Shown: positions 34,921-44,695 of the stretch, piece by piece
Layout of the letters: each line of letters starts with the position of its first letter
How positions within the stretch are numbered: position 1 is the first letter of the stretch
DNA from: Microcoleus sp. FACHB-1515
GTDB taxonomy: Bacteria; Cyanobacteriota; Cyanobacteriia; Elainellales; Elainellaceae
Assembly: GCF_014696105.1 (NCBI RefSeq)
Contig: NZ_JACJPO010000052.1
Location: forward strand, 1-64,000
Reading direction: 5' to 3'
DNA length: 64,000 nt
Made by a program: the position numbers and the translations under genes
The notes under the pieces: generated by a model
What the model was told of the DNA's origin: nothing
Databases searched by the model: none
The model's input: only the letters and a program-made list of their open reading frames with translations

Positions 34921-35805
34921 ATGACGCCTGCCCCAACTCCGCCAAGTCCGCCCCCCAAACGCAGCGATCGCCCTGCTGACAATCCGCTGCGATCGCTTTT
35001 AGTGTTGATTTTTCGGCTGCTGCTGCTAGGGGTTGGCGGCACGATCGCCGGACTGCTCGGCATTTTGGCAGCGCAACTCTATCCGGCTCCGCGATCAGAA
35101 GAGCCGCCGCTGCTTGAGCAATTTTTGCAGCGAACGAACGACCTGCGCGGCACGCTGGAGCCTGTTCCTGTCACAGAGGCTTCCAGTCCCGCAGCGTCTG
35201 CTCCACCACTGCCAACGCCTGCCTTGCGACCACTTAACCCGACTGAGCGGCAGCAGGTACAAACCGAAGTCGCCGCCCTGCAAACGCAACTGGCGAGCTT
35301 GGGCGATCGCACCACTGCCCTCGAAACCAGAGTGGGACTGCCGCGATCGACAGCGGGAATTGAATCGCGCCTGCAAGCGATCGCCCAGCAGCTTCAGCCC
35401 GCCGCTGCCTCTCCCACTGCCGCTGTGCCTGCTGTATTGCCGCCTGCACCCGACCCCGATCGCTTGGGCGTGACGCTGCCGATCGATGCGCTGTTCACAG
35501 GTGAAAGTTTGCGTTCAGAAAGCCAGATTTTGCTCAATACCGTTATTGGCGAACTTCAGCGCTATCCCAATTCAGCGATTTTGGTGGCGGCTCACTCGGA
35601 TGCAGCAGACAATGCAGCGCAGGCACGGGCGCGATCGTTTGCTCAAGCGCAGGCGATCGTGCGATCGCTCGAAGCCACCTTGGGCGATTCCTATCACTGG
35701 GTTGCGGTCGGCTACGGGCAGACGCAACCGATCGCCCCAAACGACACCGCCGCCAACCGTCAGCGCAACCGCCGGATTGAAATCGGAATTTTTCCCCGCG
35801 AATGA
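34921..35805 (+). CDS. Membrane-anchored OmpA-like protein
   Basis: This 294-residue protein has a Pro-rich cytoplasmic start, one transmembrane helix ([20 protein letters not shown]), and a Pro/Ala-rich linker with a short coiled coil ([20 protein letters not shown]). Residues about 185-292 form an OmpA/MotB-type domain: [20 protein letters not shown] and [20 protein letters not shown], with [13 protein letters not shown] at the end. Such domains bind peptidoglycan. Its stop overlaps the fmt start (ATGA), so the two are translationally coupled. Confidence 0.8.
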   Translation: MTPAPTPPSPPPKRSDRPADNPLRSLLVLIFRLLLLGVGGTIAGLLGILAAQLYPAPRSEEPPLLEQFLQRTNDLRGTLEPVPVTEASSPAASAPPLPTPALRPLNPTERQQVQTEVAALQTQLASLGDRTTALETRVGLPRSTAGIESRLQAIAQQLQPAAASPTAAVPAVLPPAPDPDRLGVTLPIDALFTGESLRSESQILLNTVIGELQRYPNSAILVAAHSDAADNAAQARARSFAQAQAIVRSLEATLGDSYHWVAVGYGQTQPIAPNDTAANRQRNRRIEIGIFPRE

Positions 35806-36797
35806 AAATTGTTTTTTTGGGTACGCCGGATTTTGCCGTTCCCACCTTGAAGCGGCTGCTGTCTGAATCGGAATTTGACGTGCTGGCAGTTGTGACGCAG
35901 CCGGACAAGCGGCGCGGACGCGGCAATGCGCTGATCCCCTCTCCCGTCAAGGAAGTGGCGATTACCTACGAAATCCCCGTCTACCAGCCGCGCAGCATCA
36001 AGAAGGATGCCGAAACGCTGGAAACGTTGCGATCGCTTCAGGCTGATGCCTTCGTCGTCGTTGCCTACGGACAAATCCTTTCGCAGGAAATTCTCGACAT
36101 GCCCCGCTTGGGCTGCATCAACGCGCACGGCTCGATTTTGCCGTACTATCGCGGAGCCGCGCCGATTCAGTGGAGCTTGGTGCGCGGCGAACCTGAAACG
36201 GGGATCACGACGATGCTGATGGATGCGGGAATGGACACGGGCGCGATGCTGCTGAAGCGCACGATCGCGATCGATCTCACAGACAACAGCGCCTCGATCG
36301 CCGCCCAGCTTGCCGAAATCGCTGCGGATCTCGTGGTGGAAACGCTGCAAGGCTTGGCGCAAGGGACGATCGAACCGATTCCGCAGGACAACGATCGCGC
36401 CACTTATGCTCCACTAATTAAAAAGCCAGATTTTCTGATCGACTGGTCAAAGGCGGCGATCGATCTGCACAACCAGATTCGCGGCTTTTATCCGAACTGC
36501 GTCGCCACCTTTCGCGATGCACCACTTAAAATTACCGCAACTGTGCCGCTCGACGTGGACGCTTTGCCATCGGAACTTGCGGAACTGCGATCGAACTGGG
36601 CAACTGTCGATCGCTCGACTGATCCAGGAGCGATCGTGGGACTGTTGAAGCAGCAGGGCGCGATCGTGCAGACGGGAGATGGCTTAATTTTGCTGCACGA
36701 GGTGCAGCCAGTCGGCAAGCGATCGCAGTCCGGTTGGGATTTTGTCAACGGCTTTCGGTTGACGGTGGGAGAAGTGCTTGAGAATGGACGGGAGTGA
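35802..36797 (+). CDS. fmt: Methionyl-tRNA formyltransferase
   Basis: Fmt transfers a formyl group from 10-formyl-THF to the initiator Met-tRNA. The 331-residue protein has the expected N-terminal [20 protein letters not shown] and the catalytic/folate motif [20 protein letters not shown] with the conserved Asn and His. The C-terminal OB-like tRNA-binding domain is present. It overlaps the end of the OmpA-like gene by 4 bp, and a GTG at 36794 overlaps its own stop, so it lies in a compact three-gene unit. Confidence 0.97.
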   Translation: MKIVFLGTPDFAVPTLKRLLSESEFDVLAVVTQPDKRRGRGNALIPSPVKEVAITYEIPVYQPRSIKKDAETLETLRSLQADAFVVVAYGQILSQEILDMPRLGCINAHGSILPYYRGAAPIQWSLVRGEPETGITTMLMDAGMDTGAMLLKRTIAIDLTDNSASIAAQLAEIAADLVVETLQGLAQGTIEPIPQDNDRATYAPLIKKPDFLIDWSKAAIDLHNQIRGFYPNCVATFRDAPLKITATVPLDVDALPSELAELRSNWATVDRSTDPGAIVGLLKQQGAIVQTGDGLILLHEVQPVGKRSQSGWDFVNGFRLTVGEVLENGRE

Positions 36798-36805
36798 GTA
36801 TCGCC

Positions 36806-38206
36806 ATGAGTCAACCCGTTCGCGCCCAACCGCCGCTCCGATTCATTCCACCGAACTACACGCCGATCGTGCGATCGGCCACGCGCCTGCTGCTGCCCTA
36901 TCTGCGGTGGCACTATGGGATTGGCAAAGTTGAAGTGGAGGGGATCGATCGCCTTGCTGACCTCTACGCCGATTTTGCTGCAAACAAAACCCGCTTTCTG
37001 CTGGCCTTTCGCCACTCCAACCCCAACGACCCGCTCTGCATGGCAACCTTGGTGTGGAATCGGCTTCCCCGTGCTGCCAGAGCGCGAGGATTGAAAATCA
37101 CCCAGCCGCCGCACTCGCATTTCATCTACGATCGCGGCATTCCCCTGTGGGCAGGCAAACTCGTCGGCTGGACGTATGCACACTTGGGCGGCACTCCGAT
37201 TCGGCGCGGCAAAGCCGACTTAGCCGGACTCAAATCTGCCCGCCAGCTATTCGCCAACGGTTCTTTTCCAATCGGAGCCGCCCCCGAAGGCGCAACCAAC
37301 GGCCACAACTGCATCGTCGGCGCGATCGAACCGGGGATCGCCCAATTTGGCTTTTGGTGCGTTGAAGATTTGCAAAAAAGCGATCGTTCTGAAGACGTGC
37401 TGATCGTACCGATCGGCATTCAGTATTTCTACGACACGCCGCCCTGGAACGCGATCGATCGACTGCTGCGCGAACTGGAAACGGCGACCGGACTGGAGGC
37501 CGAGCCTGCGATCGCCACCGCCGACCCGCTAACACCCGACCAGGAAATGCGGCTGTATCAACGCCTCTTGCGGCTGGGCGGCCAGTTGCTCACGCAGCTA
37601 GAACAGTTCTACAGCAAGTTTTACCATCAGCCCTTACCGACGCCCGCGCAAACCGCACCGCTCGATGCCAATCTCGACGTTGCCAACGCGCAAATTGCCG
37701 ATCGCCTCTCCGCGCTGATGAATGCCGCGCTGACGGTTTCCGAAATCACCTTCAACTTGCCGCCCAAAGGCAGCTTCACCGATCGCTGCCGCCGCCTTGA
37801 ACAAGCCGCTTGGGATCGCATCTACCGCGAAGATCTGCCCGACCTGGAAACACTCTCGCCAATCGATCGCGCTTTGGCCGATCGCGTCGCCCAAGAAGCC
37901 GAGGAATCCCTTTGGCACATGCGAATCGTGGAAACGCTGGTCAGCGTCACAGGCCACTATGTCCGCGAAAAATTCACTGCCGATCGCTTTGCCGAAACGC
38001 TGCTGCTCCTTTGGGATGTCAGCCGCCGCATCCAAGGCCAATTTCCCTTTCCCCGCCCCAAACTCGCCTGCCAAACCGCGATTGTCACAGTTGGAGAACC
38101 GCTTTCCGTCAGCGATCGCCACTCGGCCTACAAAGCCAACCGTCGCCAAGCCGTCACCGACCTGACTGCCGATCTGCAAACTGCTTTGGAAAAATTGATT
38201 CGCTAG
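36806..38206 (+). CDS. PlsC-type acyltransferase family protein
   Basis: This protein of about 466 residues carries a lysophospholipid acyltransferase-like domain. FRHSNPNDPLCM matches the HX4D catalytic motif, GGTPIRRGKADLAGLKSARQ the glycerol-phosphate-binding block, and PEGATNGHN the third block. The C-terminal half is helical, without a recognised domain. The ATG at 36806 is preceded by GGGAG; a GTG at 36794 that overlaps the fmt stop would add four residues. Substrate is unknown; it may be a phosphatidic acid or sulfolipid precursor. It is the last gene of the OmpA-fmt unit. Confidence 0.8.
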   Translation: MSQPVRAQPPLRFIPPNYTPIVRSATRLLLPYLRWHYGIGKVEVEGIDRLADLYADFAANKTRFLLAFRHSNPNDPLCMATLVWNRLPRAARARGLKITQPPHSHFIYDRGIPLWAGKLVGWTYAHLGGTPIRRGKADLAGLKSARQLFANGSFPIGAAPEGATNGHNCIVGAIEPGIAQFGFWCVEDLQKSDRSEDVLIVPIGIQYFYDTPPWNAIDRLLRELETATGLEAEPAIATADPLTPDQEMRLYQRLLRLGGQLLTQLEQFYSKFYHQPLPTPAQTAPLDANLDVANAQIADRLSALMNAALTVSEITFNLPPKGSFTDRCRRLEQAAWDRIYREDLPDLETLSPIDRALADRVAQEAEESLWHMRIVETLVSVTGHYVREKFTADRFAETLLLLWDVSRRIQGQFPFPRPKLACQTAIVTVGEPLSVSDRHSAYKANRRQAVTDLTADLQTALEKLIR

Positions 38207-38326
38207 GCGATCGAATGTTGGCAAAAGGCAGGTTCGCTCCAGGCTGTCTCGATCGCTCACCCTTAATTTTTTCCTCCGTATTTGGGAACAATAGTTCTGT
38301 CACTCTTTATACGGAGAAATTTAGGC

Positions 38327-41300
38327 GTGGTCAGACGATATCGTGGCACTCGCAAGAACGATCGCATCCAAGCCGGACGCAAAAATGACCTGCTCCTCGG
38401 ACTGCAAGGCAACGATTTTTTGAGCGGCAACGCAGGTGACGACATTCTCGACGGTGGCTCAGGTGACGATCGACTCTTGGGCGATCGCGGCAACGACACG
38501 CTGATTTCTGCCTCCGGTCGCGACACGCTGACAGGCGGCGAAGGCAGCGATCGCTTCGTCATCCGCCCCTCTCGCAATCACACTGCAACCATCACCGACT
38601 TTGAGATTGGCCGTGACTGGATCGACGGCTTACAGTTTCGCAATCTCAGAATTGCTCAGGGCAAAGGCCAACAAAAGCGGGACACCGTGATCCGCGATCG
38701 CCGCACGGGTGCAATCATCCTCGTCCTCAAAAACACCAACGCCCGCCGCATCACCGAAACCGCCTTTCGCCCAATCGCTCCCACACCTGCCCCTGCCCCC
38801 ACGCCCGCTCCCGCCCCGACCCCTGCACCCGCCCCTACACCTGCACCTACTCCCACCCCAACACCTACCGACACAGCCCCGACGCTGAGTGCGATCGCTC
38901 TTCAAACCATTAACGAAGATGCCACCACAGGCGACATTGCTTTTATGATTGGCGATCGCGAAACGAGCGTCGATCGCTTGATCGTCACAGCGACTTCTTC
39001 CAATCCGGCACTGATCCCCGACAGCGGCTTCACTTTGACTGGAACGGGTGTAAATCGGACGATCGCGATCGCCCCGATCGTCAACCAGTCCGGCAGAGCC
39101 ACCATTACCCTCAGCGTCAGTGACGGCACAGCCACAACGAGTCAAACCTTCGGCCTGATCGTCAACGCGGTAAACGATGTTCCGGTCAATACGGTTCCAA
39201 CCGCCCAAACCACGCTGACCAATACCGCGCTGAACTTTTCTGCCGCAAACGGGAACGGTATCTCGATCGCAGACATCGACGCTGGCACAAACCCGATTCG
39301 CGTCACGCTGACGGCAACTAACGGGACGCTGACTTTGGCAAATACGATTGATCTCAGCTTCGAGTCCGGCGATGGCACAGCTGATTCCAGCTTCACGGTG
39401 ATTGGAACGATCGATGCAATCAACACGGCGCTAAACGGCTTACAGTTCGATCCGACCGTCAACAGCGGTACGGCAACGGTGCAGATTGCGACAGACGATC
39501 GCAGCGGCACTGATTCCACCAGCGATACGGATTCGATCGAAATCACAGTCAACCCGCCACCACAAACGGAAATTCGCGGTCGCGTGTGGAACGATCGCAA
39601 CGCCAACGGCACACAGGAGAGCGAAGAAAGTGGACTTGCCGGAAGAACCGTTTTCCTCGACACCAACCAAAACGGCCTGCTCGATGCAGGTGAAACCTCA
39701 ACCCTCACCGATGCCAGCGGCAACTATTTGTTCGCAGATCTTGCGGCAGGAAGCTACACGATCGCGCAGGTGATCCCCACGAACTGGGCACAAACTTCGC
39801 CCGGTTTCGCAGGCGGAAGCGCCAACACGCTCTTGCCGTATGAACCAATTTTTCGTTTCCCCATTAGCGATCACGTTTTTGATCCGATTCGCCGAATTGT
39901 CTACTACAGCACACCCAACGGCACGATCGAACGCTATCGCCTTGACACCGAAGAATGGCTACCTTCGCTTCAAGTAGGCGTATCGCTATTCGGCCTTGAC
40001 ATCACGCCCGATGGCAACACGCTGTATGTCGCAGAAGGTCAGCGCAGCGCCGCTCAAGGCATGATTCGCAAAGTCGATCTGCAAACGGGCGCAGTGACCA
40101 ACCTCACCTACGACCTCACCTCTGGCGAAGGAGGCGCGTTTGATATTGCCATCGCCGCGAACGGACGCGCCATTTTTACCACACAGTTTGGTGGATCAGG
40201 CTCGGTTCCGCTGCGCCAAATTGATTTGAATACGGATGTGATTTCGGTTCGCACCGATTTGAGAGGCAACAGTGGCAATCAAGTCAGGCAAAACACCTGG
40301 ATTCAGCGCAGTGGCGATCGCACCTCGCTCTTTTTTACGGAATCCAACAGTTCTGCTGGCCCCATCTTCAACTACAGCGCCACGAGTGATGCATTTTTGC
40401 TCAACAGCACAACCTCCGGTTTTCTGAGCGATGCCTCTTCTGCTGTGAATCGCAACGGAACGCTGATTGCCCTGGAACAATCAGGAATTGATATTCTCAA
40501 TTTCTCAGACTTCATGCTTGTTCACGCGCTAACAGGCATCGATGGCGGCATTGCGTTTGATCCCAATCAAGATATTTTGTATGGCGTGAATGCAACCACC
40601 AATCAGGTGATTGCCTACAGCACCGACGATTGGAGCGAACTGTATCGCCTTGCGATCGGTGAAGATGTTTTTCCTTCCAGCCGAAATACGGGTGGCGTGT
40701 TGTCCCTGAGCGCTGACAGCAAATTCTTGGCAATTTCAACGCGATTGGGTCTGCGAATCTTGGGACTACCCGGATTCAATACTCCGAACACCGCCACGTT
40801 TGATTTGAGCGCAGGCCAATCGCAACAGGTAGATTTTGGCAATCGCCAAGCCGGACAAACCAACCGCATCCAAGGCGCAATTTGGAATGATGTCAATGCT
40901 AACGGCGTTCAAGATGCAGGTGAAACGGGATTAGCAGGCCGAACGGTTTTTCTCGATCGCAACGCCAACAACCGACTTGATAGCGGCGAAACCTCAACCA
41001 CCACTGACACCAGCGGCAACTACACGTTTGCCAATCTGCCCATCGGAAACTATACGGTCGCCCAAGTCGTTCCCTCCGGATGGAGTCCAACGGCTCCGGG
41101 CGGCACTGCGGGCAGTCCCAGCGTGTTGATTCCTGTAATCAACCGTCGCGATCTCGTGTTTGATTCAACGCGCAATACGCTCTACATCACCACCAGTGAC
41201 GGCAAAATTGAGCGGTATCATGCAGGATTTCAATCGCTGCTGACTCCCTGGAGGATCGGAATCTCACTCAATGGCGCAGACATCACTTCTAACAACCGTT

Positions 41301-42139
41301 TTCTCTATGTGGCGGAAAATCGCACGGCTCCCGGTCAAGGGATTGTCCGCAAAGTTGATGTCACGACGGGCAGCGTCTCAAACTTAACCTACAGCCTAAC
41401 TTCGTCTGAAGGAGGCGCGTGGGATGTGGCGATCGGTTCGGGCGGAAGGGCTTTGGTGACGGGTCGCTTCAATGGTTCGGGTAGCGTTATGCTGCGAGAA
41501 ATTGACCTGAACACCGACATCATTTCGCGGCGAGCCAATTCTGTGCGACAAGATACGCATATTCATCGCAGCCGCGATCGCAGTACGCTATTTTTCACCG
41601 GATCAAACAGTTCGGGTGGCCCCATTGCTCGCTTTGATGCCAACAGCAATCAGTTCGCGAAAGCAGCCGACTCAATGTTGTTATTGAACAACACTTTGTC
41701 TGCCGTCAATTCCGATGGCTCGCTGATTGGAATGCAGTTGAATGGCGGTGTCGCCGTGTTCGATCGCGACTTCAAAGCCGTTGAACATTTGACAGGTGTG
41801 GATGCTGGCCTTGCCTTTCACCCCACTGACGATCTTCTCTTTGCCGTCAATTCCACAACCGACCAAATCATCGCCTACGACACCAACACCTGGAAAGAAC
41901 GCTACCGCATGGCGATCGGAGAAGATATTTCTTTTTCTTCGGCGTTTGGCACGGGCGTGATGACCGTTAGCAACAACGGCGATCGCCTATTTCTCTCAAC
42001 TGGTGCGGGAGTGCGAATGTTTAGCTTGAGGAATCAAGACCTGCCACAAGGCAGCGGCATCCGTACCCACACTTTTAACTTGGGCTTCGATCAGACCGTT
42101 AGCAGCATCAACTTTGGTCAAGTTCAGATGATGAGGTAG
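38327..42139 (+). CDS. Large RTX/SdrD-B/beta-propeller surface-type protein with internal duplication
   Basis: I start at the GTG at 38327, with GGAG before it, giving 1270 residues. In order: RTX-type calcium repeats (GNDFLSGNAGDDILDGGSGD, about 25-80), an Ala/Pro/Thr linker (about 150-182, PAPTPAPAP), cadherin- or Ig-like strands (about 185-410), then a module present twice. Each module has an SdrD-B-type domain (about 415-500 and 846-930, both with GLAGRTVFLD) followed by a beta-propeller-like region of about 330 residues (copies share YVAE, GSGSV, REIDLNTD-like and YRLAIGED/YRMAIGED blocks). No signal peptide; the RTX repeats suggest type I secretion. Probably an extracellular or adhesive protein. 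Confidence 0.85.
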   Translation: MVRRYRGTRKNDRIQAGRKNDLLLGLQGNDFLSGNAGDDILDGGSGDDRLLGDRGNDTLISASGRDTLTGGEGSDRFVIRPSRNHTATITDFEIGRDWIDGLQFRNLRIAQGKGQQKRDTVIRDRRTGAIILVLKNTNARRITETAFRPIAPTPAPAPTPAPAPTPAPAPTPAPTPTPTPTDTAPTLSAIALQTINEDATTGDIAFMIGDRETSVDRLIVTATSSNPALIPDSGFTLTGTGVNRTIAIAPIVNQSGRATITLSVSDGTATTSQTFGLIVNAVNDVPVNTVPTAQTTLTNTALNFSAANGNGISIADIDAGTNPIRVTLTATNGTLTLANTIDLSFESGDGTADSSFTVIGTIDAINTALNGLQFDPTVNSGTATVQIATDDRSGTDSTSDTDSIEITVNPPPQTEIRGRVWNDRNANGTQESEESGLAGRTVFLDTNQNGLLDAGETSTLTDASGNYLFADLAAGSYTIAQVIPTNWAQTSPGFAGGSANTLLPYEPIFRFPISDHVFDPIRRIVYYSTPNGTIERYRLDTEEWLPSLQVGVSLFGLDITPDGNTLYVAEGQRSAAQGMIRKVDLQTGAVTNLTYDLTSGEGGAFDIAIAANGRAIFTTQFGGSGSVPLRQIDLNTDVISVRTDLRGNSGNQVRQNTWIQRSGDRTSLFFTESNSSAGPIFNYSATSDAFLLNSTTSGFLSDASSAVNRNGTLIALEQSGIDILNFSDFMLVHALTGIDGGIAFDPNQDILYGVNATTNQVIAYSTDDWSELYRLAIGEDVFPSSRNTGGVLSLSADSKFLAISTRLGLRILGLPGFNTPNTATFDLSAGQSQQVDFGNRQAGQTNRIQGAIWNDVNANGVQDAGETGLAGRTVFLDRNANNRLDSGETSTTTDTSGNYTFANLPIGNYTVAQVVPSGWSPTAPGGTAGSPSVLIPVINRRDLVFDSTRNTLYITTSDGKIERYHAGFQSLLTPWRIGISLNGADITSNNRFLYVAENRTAPGQGIVRKVDVTTGSVSNLTYSLTSSEGGAWDVAIGSGGRALVTGRFNGSGSVMLREIDLNTDIISRRANSVRQDTHIHRSRDRSTLFFTGSNSSGGPIARFDANSNQFAKAADSMLLLNNTLSAVNSDGSLIGMQLNGGVAVFDRDFKAVEHLTGVDAGLAFHPTDDLLFAVNSTTDQIIAYDTNTWKERYRMAIGEDISFSSAFGTGVMTVSNNGDRLFLSTGAGVRMFSLRNQDLPQGSGIRTHTFNLGFDQTVSSINFGQVQMMR

Positions 42140-42169
42140 AGCGAGGCGGCGATCGCCCCACTCAAAAAC

Positions 42170-42210
42170 CCGCTGTAGTGCCATTCGATCGATCGACTAC
42201 AGCGGTTTTT
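42170..42210. terminator. Bidirectional terminator between large protein and smtA
   Basis: CCGCTGTAGT (42170-42179) and ACTACAGCGG (42196-42205) form a 10-bp stem followed by TTTTT on the plus strand and preceded by AAAAA, which gives a T run on the minus strand. It can end both the large upstream gene and the convergent smtA. Confidence 0.85.
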
Positions 42211-42227
42211 CAGCTTTAAGCGTAACC

Positions 42228-42392
42228 TTAGCAGGTGCAGCCCGAATGACCGCAATCGCCGTGTCCGTTGGGATGACCTTCGGCGCAAGCTTCGCTGCAA
42301 TAGTGCTTGTTGTCTTTTTCGATCGCATCCGAGAGCGAAACGATGCAAAGGCATGATTCGCAGGCGCATTTCATTTGGGTGACGGTTGCCAT
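42228..42392 (-). CDS. smtA: Bacterial metallothionein SmtA
   Basis: This 54-residue protein binds zinc or cadmium. It starts MATVTQMKCACESCLC and has nine cysteines at 9, 11, 14, 16, 32, 36, 47, 52 and 54 and histidines at 40 and 49. As I recall, these are exactly the metal-ligand positions of Synechococcus SmtA, which folds around a four-metal cluster. The C-terminal GCTC and HYCSEACAEGH parts match the family. GGAGG precedes the ATG. No smtB-type repressor gene is adjacent, although its operator seems to be (42431-42456). It is short enough to be missed by automatic callers. Confidence 0.96.
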   Translation of the reverse strand: MATVTQMKCACESCLCIVSLSDAIEKDNKHYCSEACAEGHPNGHGDCGHSGCTC

Positions 42393-42430
42393 GAGGATTC
42401 CTCCATGAGTTGGTAGCTAAATCATAACAT

Positions 42431-42456
42431 ATGAACAGATATTCAGATATTGAACA
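42431..42456. promoter_or_regulatory. SmtB/ArsR-type operator upstream of smtA
   Basis: ATGAACAGATATTCAGATAT followed by TGAACA lies 39 bp upstream of the smtA start. It contains overlapping imperfect palindromes, TGAAcagataTTCA and TTCAgatatTGAA, close to the known smtA operator pattern (TGAACA...TTCAGATATTCA) bound by the zinc sensor SmtB. The repressor, if present, must be encoded elsewhere. Identity rests on motif resemblance from memory. Confidence 0.65.
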
Positions 42457-42504
42457 GCAAAACTTGATGAAAGCGATCGCCACATTTTAACCGCGATCGT
42501 GCCG

Positions 42505-43512
42505 CTAGACTTCTTCCGAGAGCGAATAAACCTGCCCGTCAATCAGCAGGCGCGTAATTCCCTTGGCCTGAAGGTAGCTGCTCACCTTGGCAATCACTTG
42601 ACTATCCGGCACTTTGACGACGCGCTGCATCCGACGCGAAAAGCGGCGAGCCACGCGATGATTGTCAAAAATCGGCAGCGTTTTCGCCTGCACTTCTTCA
42701 GTGGGAATCTGGCCGAGTTCAGCAAAATCGCGTAAGGGGCGCGTAATCAGTTCTGAGGCGCGATCGACCACCAGGTAGCAAGTTTTGGGCATCGCTGCTT
42801 CAGAGAGCGGCAACACCTGAATGAAAGATTTCGACTGCACCTGCACGGCTGCCAGCCCGTCCTCATCGTCATCCAGGTCGTCCTCGTCATCCAGGTCGTC
42901 TAGGTCATCATCGAGGTCGTCATCCAGGTCGTCCTCATCCTCAAAATCCGCAGGTGCAGCAGCCAAACCGCGATCGGGCAAACTGCGATTGGGAATCGGA
43001 TCGAGAATGCGCTTCGGCTTCGGCTCCGTTTGCACAGTCGCCACTTCTTCAGCGATTTCTTCAACCGCGAAGCGATCGAGATTGGACGCTTCGACTGCCG
43101 CACTTGCTGCTTCTGGCACACTCGATACTTCTGGTGCGCTCGATCGACGGCGACGCAGCGGCTTGTCCGCAGGTGACGGTTCGGTGAGGGATGGCTCAGT
43201 AAATGACGGTTCAGCGATCGACGGCTGGATTTCCGGTTCAGCAGCGATCGATTCTGGGGGGGCAACAGAAGCGGGCGGGTCGATTGTAGGCTGAGGGGTC
43301 GTCACGGCAGGCGCAGGGGTGCGTCCGGCGATCCGCTTGCGCTGAATCAGCGCTTCATATTCGTCTTCAGACAATCCTTGCTTGAGGATGCGGCTGATCG
43401 TGGTGTTGCTAACGCCATAGCGAGCCGCCAGCGTCGAGGACGTTTCATCGCTGGTGCGATAGAGATCGAGAACCGCTTGCTTATCTGAATCCGAAAGTTT
43501 TTGGGGAGCCAT
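42505..43512 (-). CDS. Helix-turn-helix protein with long Asp-rich linker
   Basis: This 335-residue protein starts at the ATG at 43512 with AAAGG upstream. Residues 1-50 form an HTH (SDSDKQAVLDLYRTSDETSS, TLAARYGVSNTTISRILKQ). The middle (about 65-215) is low-complexity, Pro/Ser/Glu-rich, ending in a very acidic Asp-Glu-Leu run at about 190-220. The C-terminal domain (about 230-335) is folded (PKTCYLVVDRASELITRPLR, DFAELGQIPTEEVQAKTLPI). It could be a DNA-binding regulator with a disordered tether. Cyanobacterial relatives seem to exist; function unknown. Confidence 0.72.
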   Translation of the reverse strand: MAPQKLSDSDKQAVLDLYRTSDETSSTLAARYGVSNTTISRILKQGLSEDEYEALIQRKRIAGRTPAPAVTTPQPTIDPPASVAPPESIAAEPEIQPSIAEPSFTEPSLTEPSPADKPLRRRRSSAPEVSSVPEAASAAVEASNLDRFAVEEIAEEVATVQTEPKPKRILDPIPNRSLPDRGLAAAPADFEDEDDLDDDLDDDLDDLDDEDDLDDDEDGLAAVQVQSKSFIQVLPLSEAAMPKTCYLVVDRASELITRPLRDFAELGQIPTEEVQAKTLPIFDNHRVARRFSRRMQRVVKVPDSQVIAKVSSYLQAKGITRLLIDGQVYSLSEEV

Positions 43513-43687
43513 GCAGCCTTTGTCAGCAAACAACAGGAAATCAACTCAACCGCCCAAGCGATCGCAACCAGCCTAACACCGAGACGATCGCAACTGGCAA
43601 GACTTGACAGGCGCGATCGAGATACAGTGTTGCAATTTCCATTGTGGCAGGTGATTACCCGAAGCTGGCAGAGCCGTCCCAAAATTG

Positions 43688-44590
43688 TCAGGCGCGGCGG
43701 CGACTGCTGCGGCGCGATTTGGTGGAAAGGTCGTATTCCAACGCGGCTCCGATCGCAAACAGCACGGCGCTAAAAATCCAAAACACTTCGGGCAAAGCGC
43801 CCGTTTGATAATTGGGAATGTAGCGAATTGCCCAGCCAAACCAAACATCCGCAATGTAAAAGCAAAACGCCGCCGCCGCAATGAAGCGCCAAGAGAGCGA
43901 AAACCGCCCGCCCCAAAAGGCCAGCAGCAAAGTTGTCGCCATAATCACCAGCAAAATATCACCGACGACATACAGCAGCGCAAAAATATCGGCCAGCGGT
44001 GCAAGCTGCGCTTCAACGGCCAGCGCCCAAGCCGGAACCGCCACTTCCGCCGCAGATTCCGCTTCAACGGCAACTTCTGCAACTGCTTCTTCGGGAGCGG
44101 CATAGAGAAAATACACCAGTGCCGAACCCAAAAAGCCAATACCAGCGATCGTGCCCCACTGAGCGATCGACAAATTCAAGCGGCGCGAGAGAACCGCCAA
44201 AAACATACCCGCCCCGACAAACAGATACATCAAGATGTAGAAAAAATCGCCGGGAGAAACGTCGGGTTCTTTCTTCAAGACAATTTCCCAATAGCCCAAA
44301 AACAAGTTGCCGATGAAGAAAGAAAACATTCCCAAGCCCAACGCCAGCCAGACCGATCGCCCACTGACAATTTGAGGACTGCGCCAGTTGCGTAAACACA
44401 AAATTCCCGCTCCCAAAAATGCGCCGCTCTCCAATACGTAGGTCGTGATGCTGTACCAGTAGGGGCGGCCTTCTCCAGACGGTGAGACGCTAAACAGCAG
44501 GAAAAACAGCAGTGAGACGACTGCCCAAGCGATCGCGCCCAGCACAATCGCCGCAGTGGGAATATTGAATTCGGTTGAACGCTTTTTCAC
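43688..44590 (-). CDS. Conserved cyanobacterial polytopic membrane protein
   Basis: This 300-residue protein has about eight to nine membrane helices, with an acidic Ala/Glu/Val insert (VAEVAVEAESAAEVAVPAWA, about 170-190) between helices 5 and 6, and a strongly basic tail (TKSRRSSRRRA). The start is a GTG with GAGG about 10 bases upstream. I recognise no enzymatic motif. I have seen similar proteins only in cyanobacteria. It lies upstream of the HTH gene on the same strand but 175 bp away. Confidence 0.7.
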   Translation of the reverse strand: MKKRSTEFNIPTAAIVLGAIAWAVVSLLFFLLFSVSPSGEGRPYWYSITTYVLESGAFLGAGILCLRNWRSPQIVSGRSVWLALGLGMFSFFIGNLFLGYWEIVLKKEPDVSPGDFFYILMYLFVGAGMFLAVLSRRLNLSIAQWGTIAGIGFLGSALVYFLYAAPEEAVAEVAVEAESAAEVAVPAWALAVEAQLAPLADIFALLYVVGDILLVIMATTLLLAFWGGRFSLSWRFIAAAAFCFYIADVWFGWAIRYIPNYQTGALPEVFWIFSAVLFAIGAALEYDLSTKSRRSSRRRA

Positions 44591-44695
44591 GGGGACTGCA
44601 CCTCAAACAAGAAAAACAGTGAAGGGGCACGAAAAGCGATGAGTGGAGTTAGCGTTGCACGATCGACTCACCTAAAATCGCTTGTGCAATCATTC

